A stretch of DNA of 64,000 nt, taken from assembly GCA_001599355.1 (NCBI GenBank), contig BCGQ01000007.1:190620-254619 (forward strand). Reading direction: 5' to 3'. The notes beneath the pieces are model-generated. The model saw only the letters and a program-made list of their open reading frames with translations. It ran no database searches and was not told where the DNA came from. The translations under genes were made by a program, and so were the position numbers. The DNA is from Nakazawaea peltata. Taxonomy: Eukaryota > Ascomycota > Pichiomycetes > Alaninales > Pachysolenaceae. Every line of letters starts with the position of its first letter. Positions within the stretch are counted from its first letter, which is position 1. Positions 40,380 through 50,626 of the stretch are shown piece by piece.

Positions 40380-41336
40380 TGAACTTAAAACTATATATAA
40401 TGACCCCTATATTTTTATAATAACAATTGGTGAATCGTTACAGTGCTCAGATATAATAAAGAGCCCACTACGATTACATCGCATAACCCGTGAAACCGAC
40501 TCCTAGAGCGGTCTTTATGTCATAGATTATGGAACTCTTTGAGTTTGCGTAGTTTCTGACCTAAAGATTGCATTTTGTAGATTGCTCAGATATTCTTAGA
40601 GGATTAAATGGATTTCTAGTCAAGGATGATTAGTGATTTATTGATTTGGATAGGATTTGATTGTAGGGTTGGATAAGTGGATAGTTGTGATGTGGTGGTG
40701 ATGTGGCGATATGGTGGTGTGGTGGTGTGGTGTGGTGCTGAAGGTAGCCTGGTCTCACGGTTTTAGGGTGTGCTGGTCCTATGAGTGCTACTCGACTATA
40801 CCTGCCCACTGTATCCATTTGGTGTAACGATGTAATGCCCCACCATCGCCTCGGACAGACGCATGGGGCAGATTTTTATTGACATCTCCAAGCGACGCAA
40901 GCAAAAAGTTCGGGTCCGGCAGTATTTTTAGATCTTTTTTGCCCTTTTTCAGAAGGGCAGAAGAGGATTTGAAATTGAAGCAGTATGATTTGTTGAAGGG
41001 GTGGAAGAGCAAACGGCAGAAATAAAAGTGGGAACCATCTATCTTGAACCCTCTACCTAACCCTACACCATCACTTACTCCATAAACCAATTCCGATCCC
41101 TCCAACTCTACCCCCCCTCTCCCGGCATCCCGGAGTCCTCTTTTCTTTTCACCAAATTTGCCCCTTCCCTCAGTCTCCCCTAAAAAAAATTACGGAAAAA
41201 ACAACGGAGAAAACTCAAAGGAAAAAATAGCCAATAAAAAGAGAAGCGGATCCCCAAAGAAGAGCGGAGGGGAGTTTTTAAAAATATTAAAACAAACCAA
41301 GTTTAACAGTAGGATAAATCATTGTGTTCAACGACA
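40380..41336. other. Intergenic region RPL9 / KGD1
   Basis: It contains a GT-rich low-complexity run (40687-40740), a TTTGGTGTAACGATGT word at about 40817 also found at 18393, and an imperfect TGCCCCA/TGGGGCA hairpin at about 40836-40868. Two CCAAT boxes (about 41084 and 41231-41235) are possible Hap-complex sites for KGD1. ORFs here lack ATG starts. Confidence 0.5.
40687..40740. repeat. GTGGTGTGG low-complexity tract
   Basis: An imperfect run of GTGGT/GATGTGG units on the plus strand, about 54 bases, almost free of cytosine. Simple-sequence DNA of unknown role. Confidence 0.65.
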
Positions 41337-44300
41337 ATGTTAAGATCTTTCAAAGTGAAACCAGTCCAAAGACTGTTCCTTAAGCAGGTTAGGAGATGTT
41401 ACGCCTCTTCCGGTAACGGTAGTGACGGCTTCTTATCTTCTACCAATGCCAATTACATTGACGAGATGTATGATGCTTGGAAGAGTGATCCAACTTCTGT
41501 TCATACCAGTTGGAATGCTTATTTCAAGAACATTGAGGCTGGAGTTGCTCCATCTTCTCTGTTTGTGGCCCCACCAACCTTAATTCCTTCCCCAGCTGGT
41601 GGTGTTTCTCACTCTTTGGCTCAATCGTCTGGAGCCGGTGAGAACTCAGACGTTATTCTCCATTTGAAGCTGCAATTGTTGGTCAGAGCTTATCAAGTTA
41701 GAGGTCACCAAAAGGCCAAGATCGACCCATTGGGTATTTCCTTCGGTGATGACAAGTCTAAACCAGTTCCAAAAGAATTGACCATGGAATTCTACAACTT
41801 CACAGAGCTGGATTTGGACAAGAAGATCACTTTGGGTCCAGGTATTTTACCACGTTTCGCCAAGGATGGTGTTGCTTCTATGACTTTGAGAGAGATCATC
41901 TCCACTTGTGAGAAGATTTACTGTTCTTCCTTGGCCATCGAATACATTCATATCCCATCCAGAGAAAAATGTGATTGGTTGAGAGAAAGAATCGAGATCC
42001 CAACTCCATACAAATATTCTCCAGATGAAAAGAGACAAATCTTGGACAGATTGATCTGGTCTTCTTCCTTCGAGAACTTCTTGTCTACTAAGTTCCCTAA
42101 CGATAAACGTTTTGGTTTGGAAGGTGCCGAGAGTGTCGTCCCAGGTATGAAATCTCTTATTGACCGTGCTGTCGAGACTGGTGTCGAAGATATCGTCATT
42201 GGTATGCCTCATAGAGGTCGTTTGAATATGTTGTCGAACGTTGTCAGAAAGCCAAACGAATCTATCTTCTCTGAATTCTCCGGTTCCAAGGAGTTCGACG
42301 AAGGTTCTGGTGATGTTAAGTACCATTTGGGTATGAACTACCTGCGTCCAACTACCTCCGGTAAGCATGTCAACTTATCTTTAGTCGCTAACCCATCCCA
42401 TTTGGAAGCCGAAGACCCTGTCGTCCTTGGTAAGACTAGAGCTATCCAACATTACAAGAACGACGTTGGAGAATTCAAGAAGCTGATGAGTATTTTGTTA
42501 CACGGAGATGCCCTGTTCTCTCTGCAAGGTGTCGTCTACGAGACCATGGGATTCCATCTGTTACCTCTGTATTCTACTGGTGGTACCGTTCATATCATCA
42601 TTAATAACCAAATTGGTTTCACCACCGATCCTCGTTTCGCCCGTTCTACTCCTTACCCATCTGATATTGCCAAGAGTATCAACGCTCCTATCTTCCACGT
42701 TAACCTGGATGACATGGAGCTGGTCACTTTTGTCTGTACTTTGCTGCTGGAGTACCGTCTGGCTTTCAACTCTGACGTCATTATTGATGTCGTTGGTTAC
42801 AGAAAGTACGGTCACAATGAGACCGATCAACCTCTGTTCACCCAACCTCTTATGTACTCCAAGATTGCCGAGAAGAAACCAGTCTTGGACATTTACATCG
42901 ACCAATTGTTAAGAGAAGGTACTTTCACCGTTGAAGATATCGAAGAACACAAGAAATGGGTTTGGTCTACTTTGGAGGAACAATTCTCCAAGTCCAAGGA
43001 GTATGTTCCAACTCCTCGTGAATGGTTGACCGAACCATGGGAAGGTTTCAAATCTCCAAAGGAGCTTGCTACCGAGATCTTGCCTCATGAGCCAACCCTG
43101 GTTCCAGAGGACAAGTTGAAGCACATTGGTGAGACCATCTCTTCTTGGCCAAAGGGATTCGAAGTACACAGAAACTTGAAGAGAATTTTGAACCAACGTA
43201 AGAAGGCCGTTGTTGAGCAAGGTGAAGGTATTGACTGGGCTACCGGTGAACTGCTTCTGTTCGGTTCCCTTGTTATGGAAGGTTACCACGTCAGAGTCAG
43301 TGGACAAGATGTCGAGAGAGGTACCTTCTCTCAACGTCATGCTGTCTTGCACGACCAAAACTCCGAAGAGACTTACACCCCATTGAAGCACTTGGACTCC
43401 AACCAACTGGACTTTGTCATCTCTAACTCCTCTTTGTCTGAGTACGGTGTTATGGGATTCGAGTACGGTTACTCTTTGACTTCTCCAGACCTGTTAGTCC
43501 AATGGGAGCTGCAATTCGGTGATTTCGCCAACACCCTGCAAGTCATCATTGATCAATTCATCAGTGGTGGTGAAAGTAAATGGAAACAAAGATCTGGTTT
43601 GGTCTTGTCCTTGCCTCACGGTTACGATGGTCAAGGTCCAGAGCACTCTTCTGGTAGAATCGAGAGATACTTACAAATGACCAACGAGGACCCAAGAAAG
43701 TTCCCAACCCCAGAGAAATTGGAAAGACAACACCAAGACTGTAACTTCCAAGTTCTGTATCCAACTACCCCAAGTAACTTGTTCCACTTGTTGAGAAGAC
43801 AACAACATCGTCAATTCAGAAAGCCTTTGGTCATCTTCTTCTCCAAGCAATTGTTGAGACACCCATTGGCTCGTTCTGCTTTGAGTGAGTTCACTGGTGA
43901 ATCCCACTTCCAATGGATTATTGAGGACACCGAATTGGGTAAGTCCATCAATGAGAAGGAAGGTATTAAGCGTGTTGTCTTGCATTCTGGTCAAGTCTTC
44001 ACTCTGTTACACAAGAAGAGAGCCGAATTGGAGGACAAGGAGACTCTGTTCATCAAGGTTGAACAAATCCATCCATTCCCATTCCAACAATTGAAGGAGC
44101 TGTTTGATTCTTACCCTAACTTGACCGATATTGTATGGTGTCAAGAAGAGCCATTCAACATGGGATGTTGGTCTCACGTTCAACCAAGATTACAAACCAC
44201 TTTGGGTGCCACCGAGAAGTACTCTCACATGCAAGCCAGATACGCTGGTAGAGACCCAAGTGCTTCTGTTGCTGCTGGTTCCAAGTCTATGCACAACATT

Positions 44301-44345
44301 GAAGAGCAACTGTTCTTGAACGAGGTTTTTCAAGGGAGTAATTGA
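41337..44345 (+). CDS. KGD1: 2-oxoglutarate dehydrogenase E1, mitochondrial
   Basis: The thiamine-diphosphate E1 subunit of the TCA-cycle 2-oxoglutarate dehydrogenase complex, 1002 residues (yeast 1014). The start is the first ATG at 41337; five codons upstream in frame begin with TTG. The presequence MLRSFKVKPVQRLFLKQVRRCYASS is basic, for import. Landmarks: YIDEMYDAWKSDP (E1o N-motif), GMPHRGRLN, NLSLVANPSHLE, the HGDA..QG motif near 388, NNQIGFTTDPR, SQRHAVLHDQ, and GLVLSLPHGYDGQGPEHSS. Many conserved alanines are CTG codons (VNADDxEAVTF, TGEALAFG, WEAQFGDFANTAQV), the densest evidence in the window for CTG = Ala. Preferred codon use suggests high expression. An unexplained coding-like frame follows the stop. 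Confidence 0.97.
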   Translation: MLRSFKVKPVQRLFLKQVRRCYASSGNGSDGFLSSTNANYIDEMYDAWKSDPTSVHTSWNAYFKNIEAGVAPSSLFVAPPTLIPSPAGGVSHSLAQSSGAGENSDVILHLKLQLLVRAYQVRGHQKAKIDPLGISFGDDKSKPVPKELTMEFYNFTELDLDKKITLGPGILPRFAKDGVASMTLREIISTCEKIYCSSLAIEYIHIPSREKCDWLRERIEIPTPYKYSPDEKRQILDRLIWSSSFENFLSTKFPNDKRFGLEGAESVVPGMKSLIDRAVETGVEDIVIGMPHRGRLNMLSNVVRKPNESIFSEFSGSKEFDEGSGDVKYHLGMNYLRPTTSGKHVNLSLVANPSHLEAEDPVVLGKTRAIQHYKNDVGEFKKLMSILLHGDALFSLQGVVYETMGFHLLPLYSTGGTVHIIINNQIGFTTDPRFARSTPYPSDIAKSINAPIFHVNLDDMELVTFVCTLLLEYRLAFNSDVIIDVVGYRKYGHNETDQPLFTQPLMYSKIAEKKPVLDIYIDQLLREGTFTVEDIEEHKKWVWSTLEEQFSKSKEYVPTPREWLTEPWEGFKSPKELATEILPHEPTLVPEDKLKHIGETISSWPKGFEVHRNLKRILNQRKKAVVEQGEGIDWATGELLLFGSLVMEGYHVRVSGQDVERGTFSQRHAVLHDQNSEETYTPLKHLDSNQLDFVISNSSLSEYGVMGFEYGYSLTSPDLLVQWELQFGDFANTLQVIIDQFISGGESKWKQRSGLVLSLPHGYDGQGPEHSSGRIERYLQMTNEDPRKFPTPEKLERQHQDCNFQVLYPTTPSNLFHLLRRQQHRQFRKPLVIFFSKQLLRHPLARSALSEFTGESHFQWIIEDTELGKSINEKEGIKRVVLHSGQVFTLLHKKRAELEDKETLFIKVEQIHPFPFQQLKELFDSYPNLTDIVWCQEEPFNMGCWSHVQPRLQTTLGATEKYSHMQARYAGRDPSASVAAGSKSMHNIEEQLFLNEVFQGSN

Positions 44346-44472
44346 AAATGATAAACCATTGGATTCTCCTCAAATCGTTGTTAATAATGCTACTCCTACA
44401 TTTGTAAAACGGGGTGACCAAGATGACTCAAAGACTGAATCTAAGTCTTTTTGGTCTCGTTGGTTGTCTTAA
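44335..44472 (+). other. Coding-like open frame overlapping the KGD1 stop (+1 frame)
   Basis: In the +1 frame relative to KGD1, an open stretch runs from before the KGD1 stop to TAA at 44470-44472. From 44344 it reads about 42 codons (ENDKPLDSPQ ... KSFWSRWLS) with codon choices like those of real genes here. It has no ATG of its own in frame. KGD1's own C-terminus ends as expected for the family (AFLNEVFQ), so this tail is unexplained: a gene relic, an alternative C-terminus or chance. Confidence 0.35.
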
Positions 44473-46378
44473 ATTTTTTTATATTATTTATTACAATATA
44501 TGTTACATGTCAATTGGTGAGGTAGATTTCTAGGGTAATTGTAATTGATGATTCTAATTGAAAAAAATAAAGGGGGAATTGAGTTTTTATATGATTTTCT
44601 TAGTGTTCCCCTCATTTCCTCATTCCCCTCCTTTCATCACTTTGCCCTTTTTAAAGTTTATCCCTTTTAGAGATTCACACCTTTTCAAATTTACCCCTTT
44701 ACAGACAACTTATTCTTTTCTATCCGTTTCCTTCGCTTACCCACCACCCTCCGCCGTAACCTTACGCCTTACCCTTTGTTACCCCTCAATTTTGACCTTA
44801 AACCCTTGTACATAATCAAATCAATCTCCTTTATCTTGTAGATAATCAAATCAATTAAATCCCTCATTTTTTAATCTTGTAAAGAATCTAGTCATTTGAA
44901 CCCTGTACAGAATCACATCAAGCATGTGATTATTTCTTTTCTTCACACCATCTAACGTTATCTCTTTAATCTATTCTCTCCTTTTTTTTAAGTGCCGCGC
45001 TTATAAGTTGGAAGTATCGTGCATTTCGAATATACACGAATTAGGAACTTATATAGTCTTACCTCTATTAACTGGAGCTATCACATTGGCCTCATTTAAA
45101 ATTCAAATAATATTATTCAAGTACGCATAGCGAATTACAATTAAAACGCAAATAGATTTACATTTCGAAACCATGGAATAGATTCTAAGTGAAACTTGGA
45201 ATGCTTTGAGGTGTTAGTTATGATTTTTCTAAATAAATATTTGTTGGGCTCCAATCTATAGTTTATTTTCATGAAATCGGTTTGTAAAATTAAGGTCTCA
45301 TGCCAGGACCCGTTATGAGTATGAACGCTCTTTGTTACCCGCCAGTTGGACACTTTCAGAATGAACCATTTCAGAAGTGAGACACCTTAATAAAAGTAAA
45401 ATATCATCCGTAGCCCATCCACTCGGTGTCAGTTTGGATAATTTCAGTACAACTTAGAAGAATAATTTGGTCAGAAGAATCCTTGCAGTTGCAAATAACA
45501 AGATCTTTTTTAACCCCCATTTTTCTGCCAACTCAACTATGTCTTTTAAGAAAAAATTGTGCATACATTTTTTAGTCTTCGCGCTAAAGTTCCATAAAGT
45601 GGAGAGACTTTTACGCGTTTGAAGGCCCAAAACGGGGAAAAATACAAATATAAAATACAAATATCAAAAGGGGTAAAAAGTCCAAGAAAATAATCATTCT
45701 CACTATAGTGACATTCATAAGGTTCAAACTATCGTTTCAAGCGGAACAGTGGAGGTGCGTCAAAAAGAAATTACGTCCATCATTCAAATTTCTTTTGTAA
45801 TTAATTGAATGGCGATGAGTATACAAAGATGTATGAGGCAATCCTTGTTGCAGTCATTCAAAAGTGATTGAAGACAGGTGTCCTTATCACCTACAAGATC
45901 CTTGTAAGTTTCTGCAAGCGACCGCCTTGCAGAGCATTAAAACAGCTCATGTCTAACTCAACAGCAATCAATTCTTATATGGACCCGTTATAAACTTACC
46001 CAAATAGGGTAACAAAACGGCATGTGGGGGGCTAACGAAAAAGGGAAAATTTCGAATGAATCAAAGATTATAAAAGAGTGGAACTTCCCTGGACCAGACG
46101 TTTTTCTACTTGAGACAAAGAAAGGCAATTGTATCTTGGGAGGTTTGTGTGTTTACTTAGTGGCATGGCATCAAAATCCCTTTTGTTAAGATGACTGATG
46201 ATATGTGAGACGTTGTCTTTTATGGGGTTCGAACAAAAGTCAGTTTCTTGATATGCTGTCAAAGACACGTACTTTGAAATTTCGCAGCAGACCCAATCAT
46301 ATATAAACCTGCTCATGGCCTTCCAGATGAAGGCCAAAAGGGAGCTAGGAGTGACATAACTGATCATATTCACGCACC
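44473..46378. other. 1.9-kb gene-poor region before the adhesin
   Basis: C/T-rich short words (TTTACCCCTTT) occur at about 44640-44770 and AT-rich DNA follows. A TTACCCG (Reb1-like) lies at 45335-45341. A 99-codon minus-strand ORF from 46367 has no recognisable features. Very long 5' regions are typical of regulated cell-surface adhesin genes, so most of it may be promoter. Confidence 0.5.
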
Positions 46379-49300
46379 ATGATCAGAAGAATTTTCCTAG
46401 TTTTCTCTGTTTATATTTGCTGTGTTATTTCCGCAGATAACAGTACCGAAAGTAACAACGGTACCACTTGGCCTAACAGCTATGCCTGTGATATTCAGCT
46501 CTCCGCAATATCAGAAGGTTTCAATGCACAATTTTACGAGTGGGAATTTCACGACCTTGAAACTTGTTACTCAGCTTCTTACATGGAAGAGGGGTATCTC
46601 AATGGAAATAAGACGTCGAATACTACTGGTGTGTTGAATCCTCAAATAAACAACGTTTCGGAAACGTTACATGTTCAAACAGCCGTTGACGGAGAAGTGT
46701 TCGGGGTCCCGGTCTCCATTACTAACTACTTAGTTGAATTGAAGGGGTATTTCTACGCTCAGGAGACTGGCTATTATTCATTCCAATTGGAGCAAATGGA
46801 TGACTGTGGAATGGTCCTCTTTGGAAATGAAGCAGCTTTTGAGTGTTGTAACGCCGACGCATATGTTTTCGAAGAGAATGATTCCGATAACTATTTGCTC
46901 TTTACCACTTACGATTACAAAAGAAACATGCAAGCGTCACTTTATCTTGAGGCAGGTTACTATTTCCCTCTCAGAATTGTTTATGTTAACGGCTATCAAG
47001 TAACGATCTTAGATTTCAGCGTTGTCACACCCTCTGGTATCGAACTTACGACAGATTTTTCTGGATGGATATACCAGTTCCTGGGTACCGATGATGAAAG
47101 GATGTGCTCTTCGACAACTGTCGCACCATCTACTGTGACTACCACAACTCCTTGGACCGGAACTGTTACTTCTACAACTACTGTCACCGGAACAGATGGT
47201 GACGTTACCGAGATTGTCGAGACTCCAACAAACAACCCACATACCACGACCACCACTACAGGATGGACCGGAACTGATACGACTACCAGTACTACCACTG
47301 GTTCTAACGGTGACGTTACCGAGTTCGTCGAGACTCCTACTCATACTCCACACACTACTACCACCACTACTGGATGGACAGGTACTGACACCACTACCAG
47401 CACTACCACTGGCTCCAATGGTGACGTAACTGAATTCGTCGAGACTCCTACACATACACCACACACCACCACTACCAGCACTCCTTGGACTGGGGCGGGA
47501 ACATCTACTACCACTACTACCGGCTCCAACGGTGATGTCACTGTCATCATTGAGACTCCAACCGATGCTCCACATACAACCACAACTACTACTGGATGGA
47601 CCGGAACTGATACGACTACCAGCACTACCACTGGTTCCAACGGTGACGTTACCGAGTTCGTCGAGACTCCTACTCATACACCACACACCACCACTACCAC
47701 AACTCCTTGGACCGGAGCTGTTACCTCTACAACTACTGTAACCGGATCAGATGGTGACGTTACGGAAATTGTCGAGACTCCAACTGGACAATCGAGTCAC
47801 TCTCCTCACACTACTACTACCACAACTCCTTGGACTGGTTCTTACACCACAACCAGCACTACCACTGGCTCCAATGGTGACGTAACTGAATTCATCGAGA
47901 CTCCTACTCATACACCACACACCACCACTACCAGCACTCCTTGGACTGGGGCGGGAACATCTACTACCACTACCACCGGTTCCAACGGTGATGTTACTGT
48001 CATCATTGAAACTCCAACCCATACTCCACATACCACCACCACTACCACTGGATGGACTGGGACTGACACCACTACGAGTACTACTACTGGTTCTAACGGT
48101 GACGTAACTGAATTTGTTGAGACGCCAACTCACACTCCAGTTACTGCAACCACGACAGAGCCTTGGACTGGTACATACACTTCATATTCTACCACTACTG
48201 GTTCTAATGGTGACGTGACTGTTATTGTCGATACGCCAGCTTCCACTCCTTTCACACTTACCAGGACTACCCCATGGAGTGGTACATTCACTTCCACTAC
48301 GACCACTACAGATTCACTTGGAGATGTCACTGTCATCATTGAGACACCTACTAACACCCCACATACTACTACCACTACTACTGGATGGACAGGCACTGGC
48401 ACCACTACCAGCACTACCACTGGTTCTAATGGCGATGTCACTGAATTCGTTGAAACACCAACCCACACTCCTCGCACCACGACTACTACCAGTGGATGGT
48501 CCGGGTCAAGCACTATCACCAGTACCACCACTGGTTCTAATGGTGACGTCACGGAATTTGTTGAAACCCCAACTCATCACCCATCCACCGTCACTACCAC
48601 TAGTGGGTGGACAGGAAGCAGCACCAATACCAGTACTACCACTGGCTCGAATGGTGACGTCACTGAGTTTGTCGAGACTCCAACTGAACAATCGAGTCAC
48701 TCTCCACACACCACTACTACCACAACTCCTTGGACTGGTTCTTACACCACAACCAGTACCACCACTGGTTCTAATGGTGACGTCACGGAATTTGTTGAAA
48801 CCCCAACTCATCAGCCATCCACCATCACTACCACTAGTGGGTGGACTGGTTCTAGCACTATCACTAGTACCACCACTGGTTCCAATGGCGATGTCACCGA
48901 GTTCGTCGAAACCCCAACGAACAAACCATCTACTGTTACCACTACCAGTGGCTGGAGTGGGTCTAGTACTATCACTAGCACTACTACTGGAACAAATGGC
49001 GATGTCACTGAGTTCGTGGAGACACCCACTCGCACTCCATCAACTGTCACAACTACCAGTGGATGGACGGGAAGCAGCACTATCACCAGTACTACCACTG
49101 GCTCTAACGGTGATGTCACGGAATTTGTTGAAACCCCAACTCATAAGCCATTAACTGTCACTACTACCGAACCTTGGACCGGGACTACCACTTCCTACTC
49201 TACTACTACCGGATCCAATGGCGACGTAACTGTCATCATCGATACTCCAGCTTCCACTCCTCTCACTCTTACAAGAACCACTCTATGGACTGGAACCTTC

Positions 49301-50626
49301 ACATCTACCACTACAACTACTGATGAGCGTGGTGATGTCACAGTTATTGTCGAGACACCTATGAAGTCCACTGTCACAACTACTAGTGGATGGACTGGAA
49401 CTGTTACTTCTACCAATACCGTTACTGGGCCAGACGGCGATGTTACCGAAATCATTGAGACCCCAACTCATACTCCTTCCACTGTCACTACCACCAGTGG
49501 ATGGACTGGATCTGTCACTTCTACAAGCACAGTAACCGGTACAAACGGTGATGTCACTGAAATTATCGAGACTCCAACTCATTACCCATCTACAGTCAGC
49601 ACTACCACTGGATGGACTGGTACAAACACCGTCACAAGTGACGTCACTGGTCCAAATGGCGATGTTACTGAATATGTTCAGACTCCTACTGGTTTCCCAA
49701 CGGATACTGTTACAACTGGATGGACCGGAACCAATACTATTACAAGTTACGCTACAGGGCCAGATGGTCATGTTACCAAGTACATCGAGACACCAACACA
49801 TAGACCATCTACTTCATCTATCACTACCCCTTGGGATAAGTCATACACCACCACTTCTTCCTCCACAGAACCAGATGGTGACGTCGTTGTTTACATTAAA
49901 ACTCCAGTCTCTAAGAGACAGACCATTAGTTTCACCACTCCTTGGGACAAGCCATATACTGCTACTTCGTATGCCACTAACCCAGATAATGGAGTGGTCA
50001 CAGCTATTGTGGAGACTCCTATTAAGACTCAAACAATCACTGAGTTGTGGACCGGAGATTACACCAAGACTTCCACTGCCACTAACCCTGAAAACGGAGA
50101 TGTCACTGTTATCGTTGATGTTCCAGGTGCCGCTACCACCACAACTACTTTGCCTGCTAAGGGATTCGTCAGTACCAGAGTCATTATAGTCGAAACTCAA
50201 GCTGATGTCACTAACACTGTGGTAGAACTCATCACCTGTGCTCCAACTACTTCCAAGGGCAATGTAGTAACTATCACTTCGACTATGTGTACGGCCACTC
50301 TCAACAAAGATGGATCTGCAGCTTGTAATGGATCTTCCGGATCTAGCTCTGGAAACTCTGGAAACTCTGGCTCATCAGGCTCATCAGGCTCTGACAGCTC
50401 AGGTGCTTCTGGTGACTCAGGTAACTCAGGCAACTCAGGTAACTCAGGTGCTTCTGGCAACTCAGGTTCTTCTGGTAACTCAGGTGCTTCTGGAAACTCC
50501 GGTTCTTCGGGAGCTTCAGGCTCTGGCTCTGCTTCCGGTACCACAGTATTCGAAGGCGACGCTTCTAGCTTGTCTGCCCAATCTGGTCTCCTTGCCGCCT
50601 TGATCCTGTTCCTTTTCTTCTATTGA
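46379..50626 (+). CDS. GPI-anchored GLEYA/flocculin-repeat adhesin
   Basis: A 1415-codon cell-wall adhesin. Signal peptide (1-20, MIRRIFLVFSVYICCVISA); N-terminal ligand-binding domain with cysteines and N-glycosylation sites, then a GLEYA/PA14-like part (about 95-225, GYFYAQETGYYSFQLEQMDDCGMVLFG, where D-D-C-G is near the expected ligand loop); about 27 Thr-rich flocculin repeats of ~37 residues (about 250-1250, consensus WTGT.TTTSTTTGSNGDVTEFVETPT); two-cysteine spacer; Ser/Gly/Asn/Ala-rich stalk (about 1318-1385); hydrophobic GPI-attachment tail (LLAALILFLFFY). Such proteins bind glycans or peptides for flocculation or substrate adhesion. Repeats are strongly Thr-rich, so heavily O-mannosylated. 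The frame is intact throughout. It is preceded by a 2-kb gap. I do not recognise a specific orthologue. Confidence 0.9.
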   Translation: MIRRIFLVFSVYICCVISADNSTESNNGTTWPNSYACDIQLSAISEGFNAQFYEWEFHDLETCYSASYMEEGYLNGNKTSNTTGVLNPQINNVSETLHVQTAVDGEVFGVPVSITNYLVELKGYFYAQETGYYSFQLEQMDDCGMVLFGNEAAFECCNADAYVFEENDSDNYLLFTTYDYKRNMQASLYLEAGYYFPLRIVYVNGYQVTILDFSVVTPSGIELTTDFSGWIYQFLGTDDERMCSSTTVAPSTVTTTTPWTGTVTSTTTVTGTDGDVTEIVETPTNNPHTTTTTTGWTGTDTTTSTTTGSNGDVTEFVETPTHTPHTTTTTTGWTGTDTTTSTTTGSNGDVTEFVETPTHTPHTTTTSTPWTGAGTSTTTTTGSNGDVTVIIETPTDAPHTTTTTTGWTGTDTTTSTTTGSNGDVTEFVETPTHTPHTTTTTTPWTGAVTSTTTVTGSDGDVTEIVETPTGQSSHSPHTTTTTTPWTGSYTTTSTTTGSNGDVTEFIETPTHTPHTTTTSTPWTGAGTSTTTTTGSNGDVTVIIETPTHTPHTTTTTTGWTGTDTTTSTTTGSNGDVTEFVETPTHTPVTATTTEPWTGTYTSYSTTTGSNGDVTVIVDTPASTPFTLTRTTPWSGTFTSTTTTTDSLGDVTVIIETPTNTPHTTTTTTGWTGTGTTTSTTTGSNGDVTEFVETPTHTPRTTTTTSGWSGSSTITSTTTGSNGDVTEFVETPTHHPSTVTTTSGWTGSSTNTSTTTGSNGDVTEFVETPTEQSSHSPHTTTTTTPWTGSYTTTSTTTGSNGDVTEFVETPTHQPSTITTTSGWTGSSTITSTTTGSNGDVTEFVETPTNKPSTVTTTSGWSGSSTITSTTTGTNGDVTEFVETPTRTPSTVTTTSGWTGSSTITSTTTGSNGDVTEFVETPTHKPLTVTTTEPWTGTTTSYSTTTGSNGDVTVIIDTPASTPLTLTRTTLWTGTFTSTTTTTDERGDVTVIVETPMKSTVTTTSGWTGTVTSTNTVTGPDGDVTEIIETPTHTPSTVTTTSGWTGSVTSTSTVTGTNGDVTEIIETPTHYPSTVSTTTGWTGTNTVTSDVTGPNGDVTEYVQTPTGFPTDTVTTGWTGTNTITSYATGPDGHVTKYIETPTHRPSTSSITTPWDKSYTTTSSSTEPDGDVVVYIKTPVSKRQTISFTTPWDKPYTATSYATNPDNGVVTAIVETPIKTQTITELWTGDYTKTSTATNPENGDVTVIVDVPGAATTTTTLPAKGFVSTRVIIVETQADVTNTVVELITCAPTTSKGNVVTITSTMCTATLNKDGSAACNGSSGSSSGNSGNSGSSGSSGSDSSGASGDSGNSGNSGNSGASGNSGSSGNSGASGNSGSSGASGSGSASGTTVFEGDASSLSAQSGLLAALILFLFFY
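47130..50130. repeat. About 27 tandem repeats of ~111 bp in the adhesin gene
   Basis: Units of 37 codons, two of them (6 and 14) with a 4-codon insert containing QSSHSPH. Higher-order copies are visible. Units 3-4 and 7-8 are almost identical at DNA level, 456 bp apart. Units 6-7 and 14-15 repeat 900 bp apart. Units 10-11 and 19-20 match in protein but differ at many silent sites. The last units (23-27) are the most diverged. Confidence 0.9.
50336..50530. repeat. Imperfect GGNTCNTCNGG-type repeats, Ser/Gly stalk
   Basis: Short 9- and 18-base units encode SGNSGNSGASGNSGSSG. It is the flexible stalk of the adhesin just before the GPI signal. Confidence 0.75.

Noticed and set aside
40788-41105. 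105-codon minus-strand ORF between RPL9 and KGD1
   Set aside because: It begins with TTG, has no internal ATG near the start and no recognisable features.
46068-46367. 99-codon minus-strand ORF next to the adhesin start
   Set aside because: No domain, signal or compositional support, and it overlaps the adhesin promoter; its longest form starts with GTG. Kept only as a remote possibility.
47130-50130. Regularly spaced repeats that could suggest a CRISPR-like array
   Set aside because: The repeats are coding, contiguous and eukaryotic; there are no unique spacers.
47009-50544. Long ORFs in other frames across the adhesin repeats
   Set aside because: They are by-products of the in-frame 111-bp repeat, which keeps several frames open; the sense frame alone has signal peptide, domains and GPI tail.
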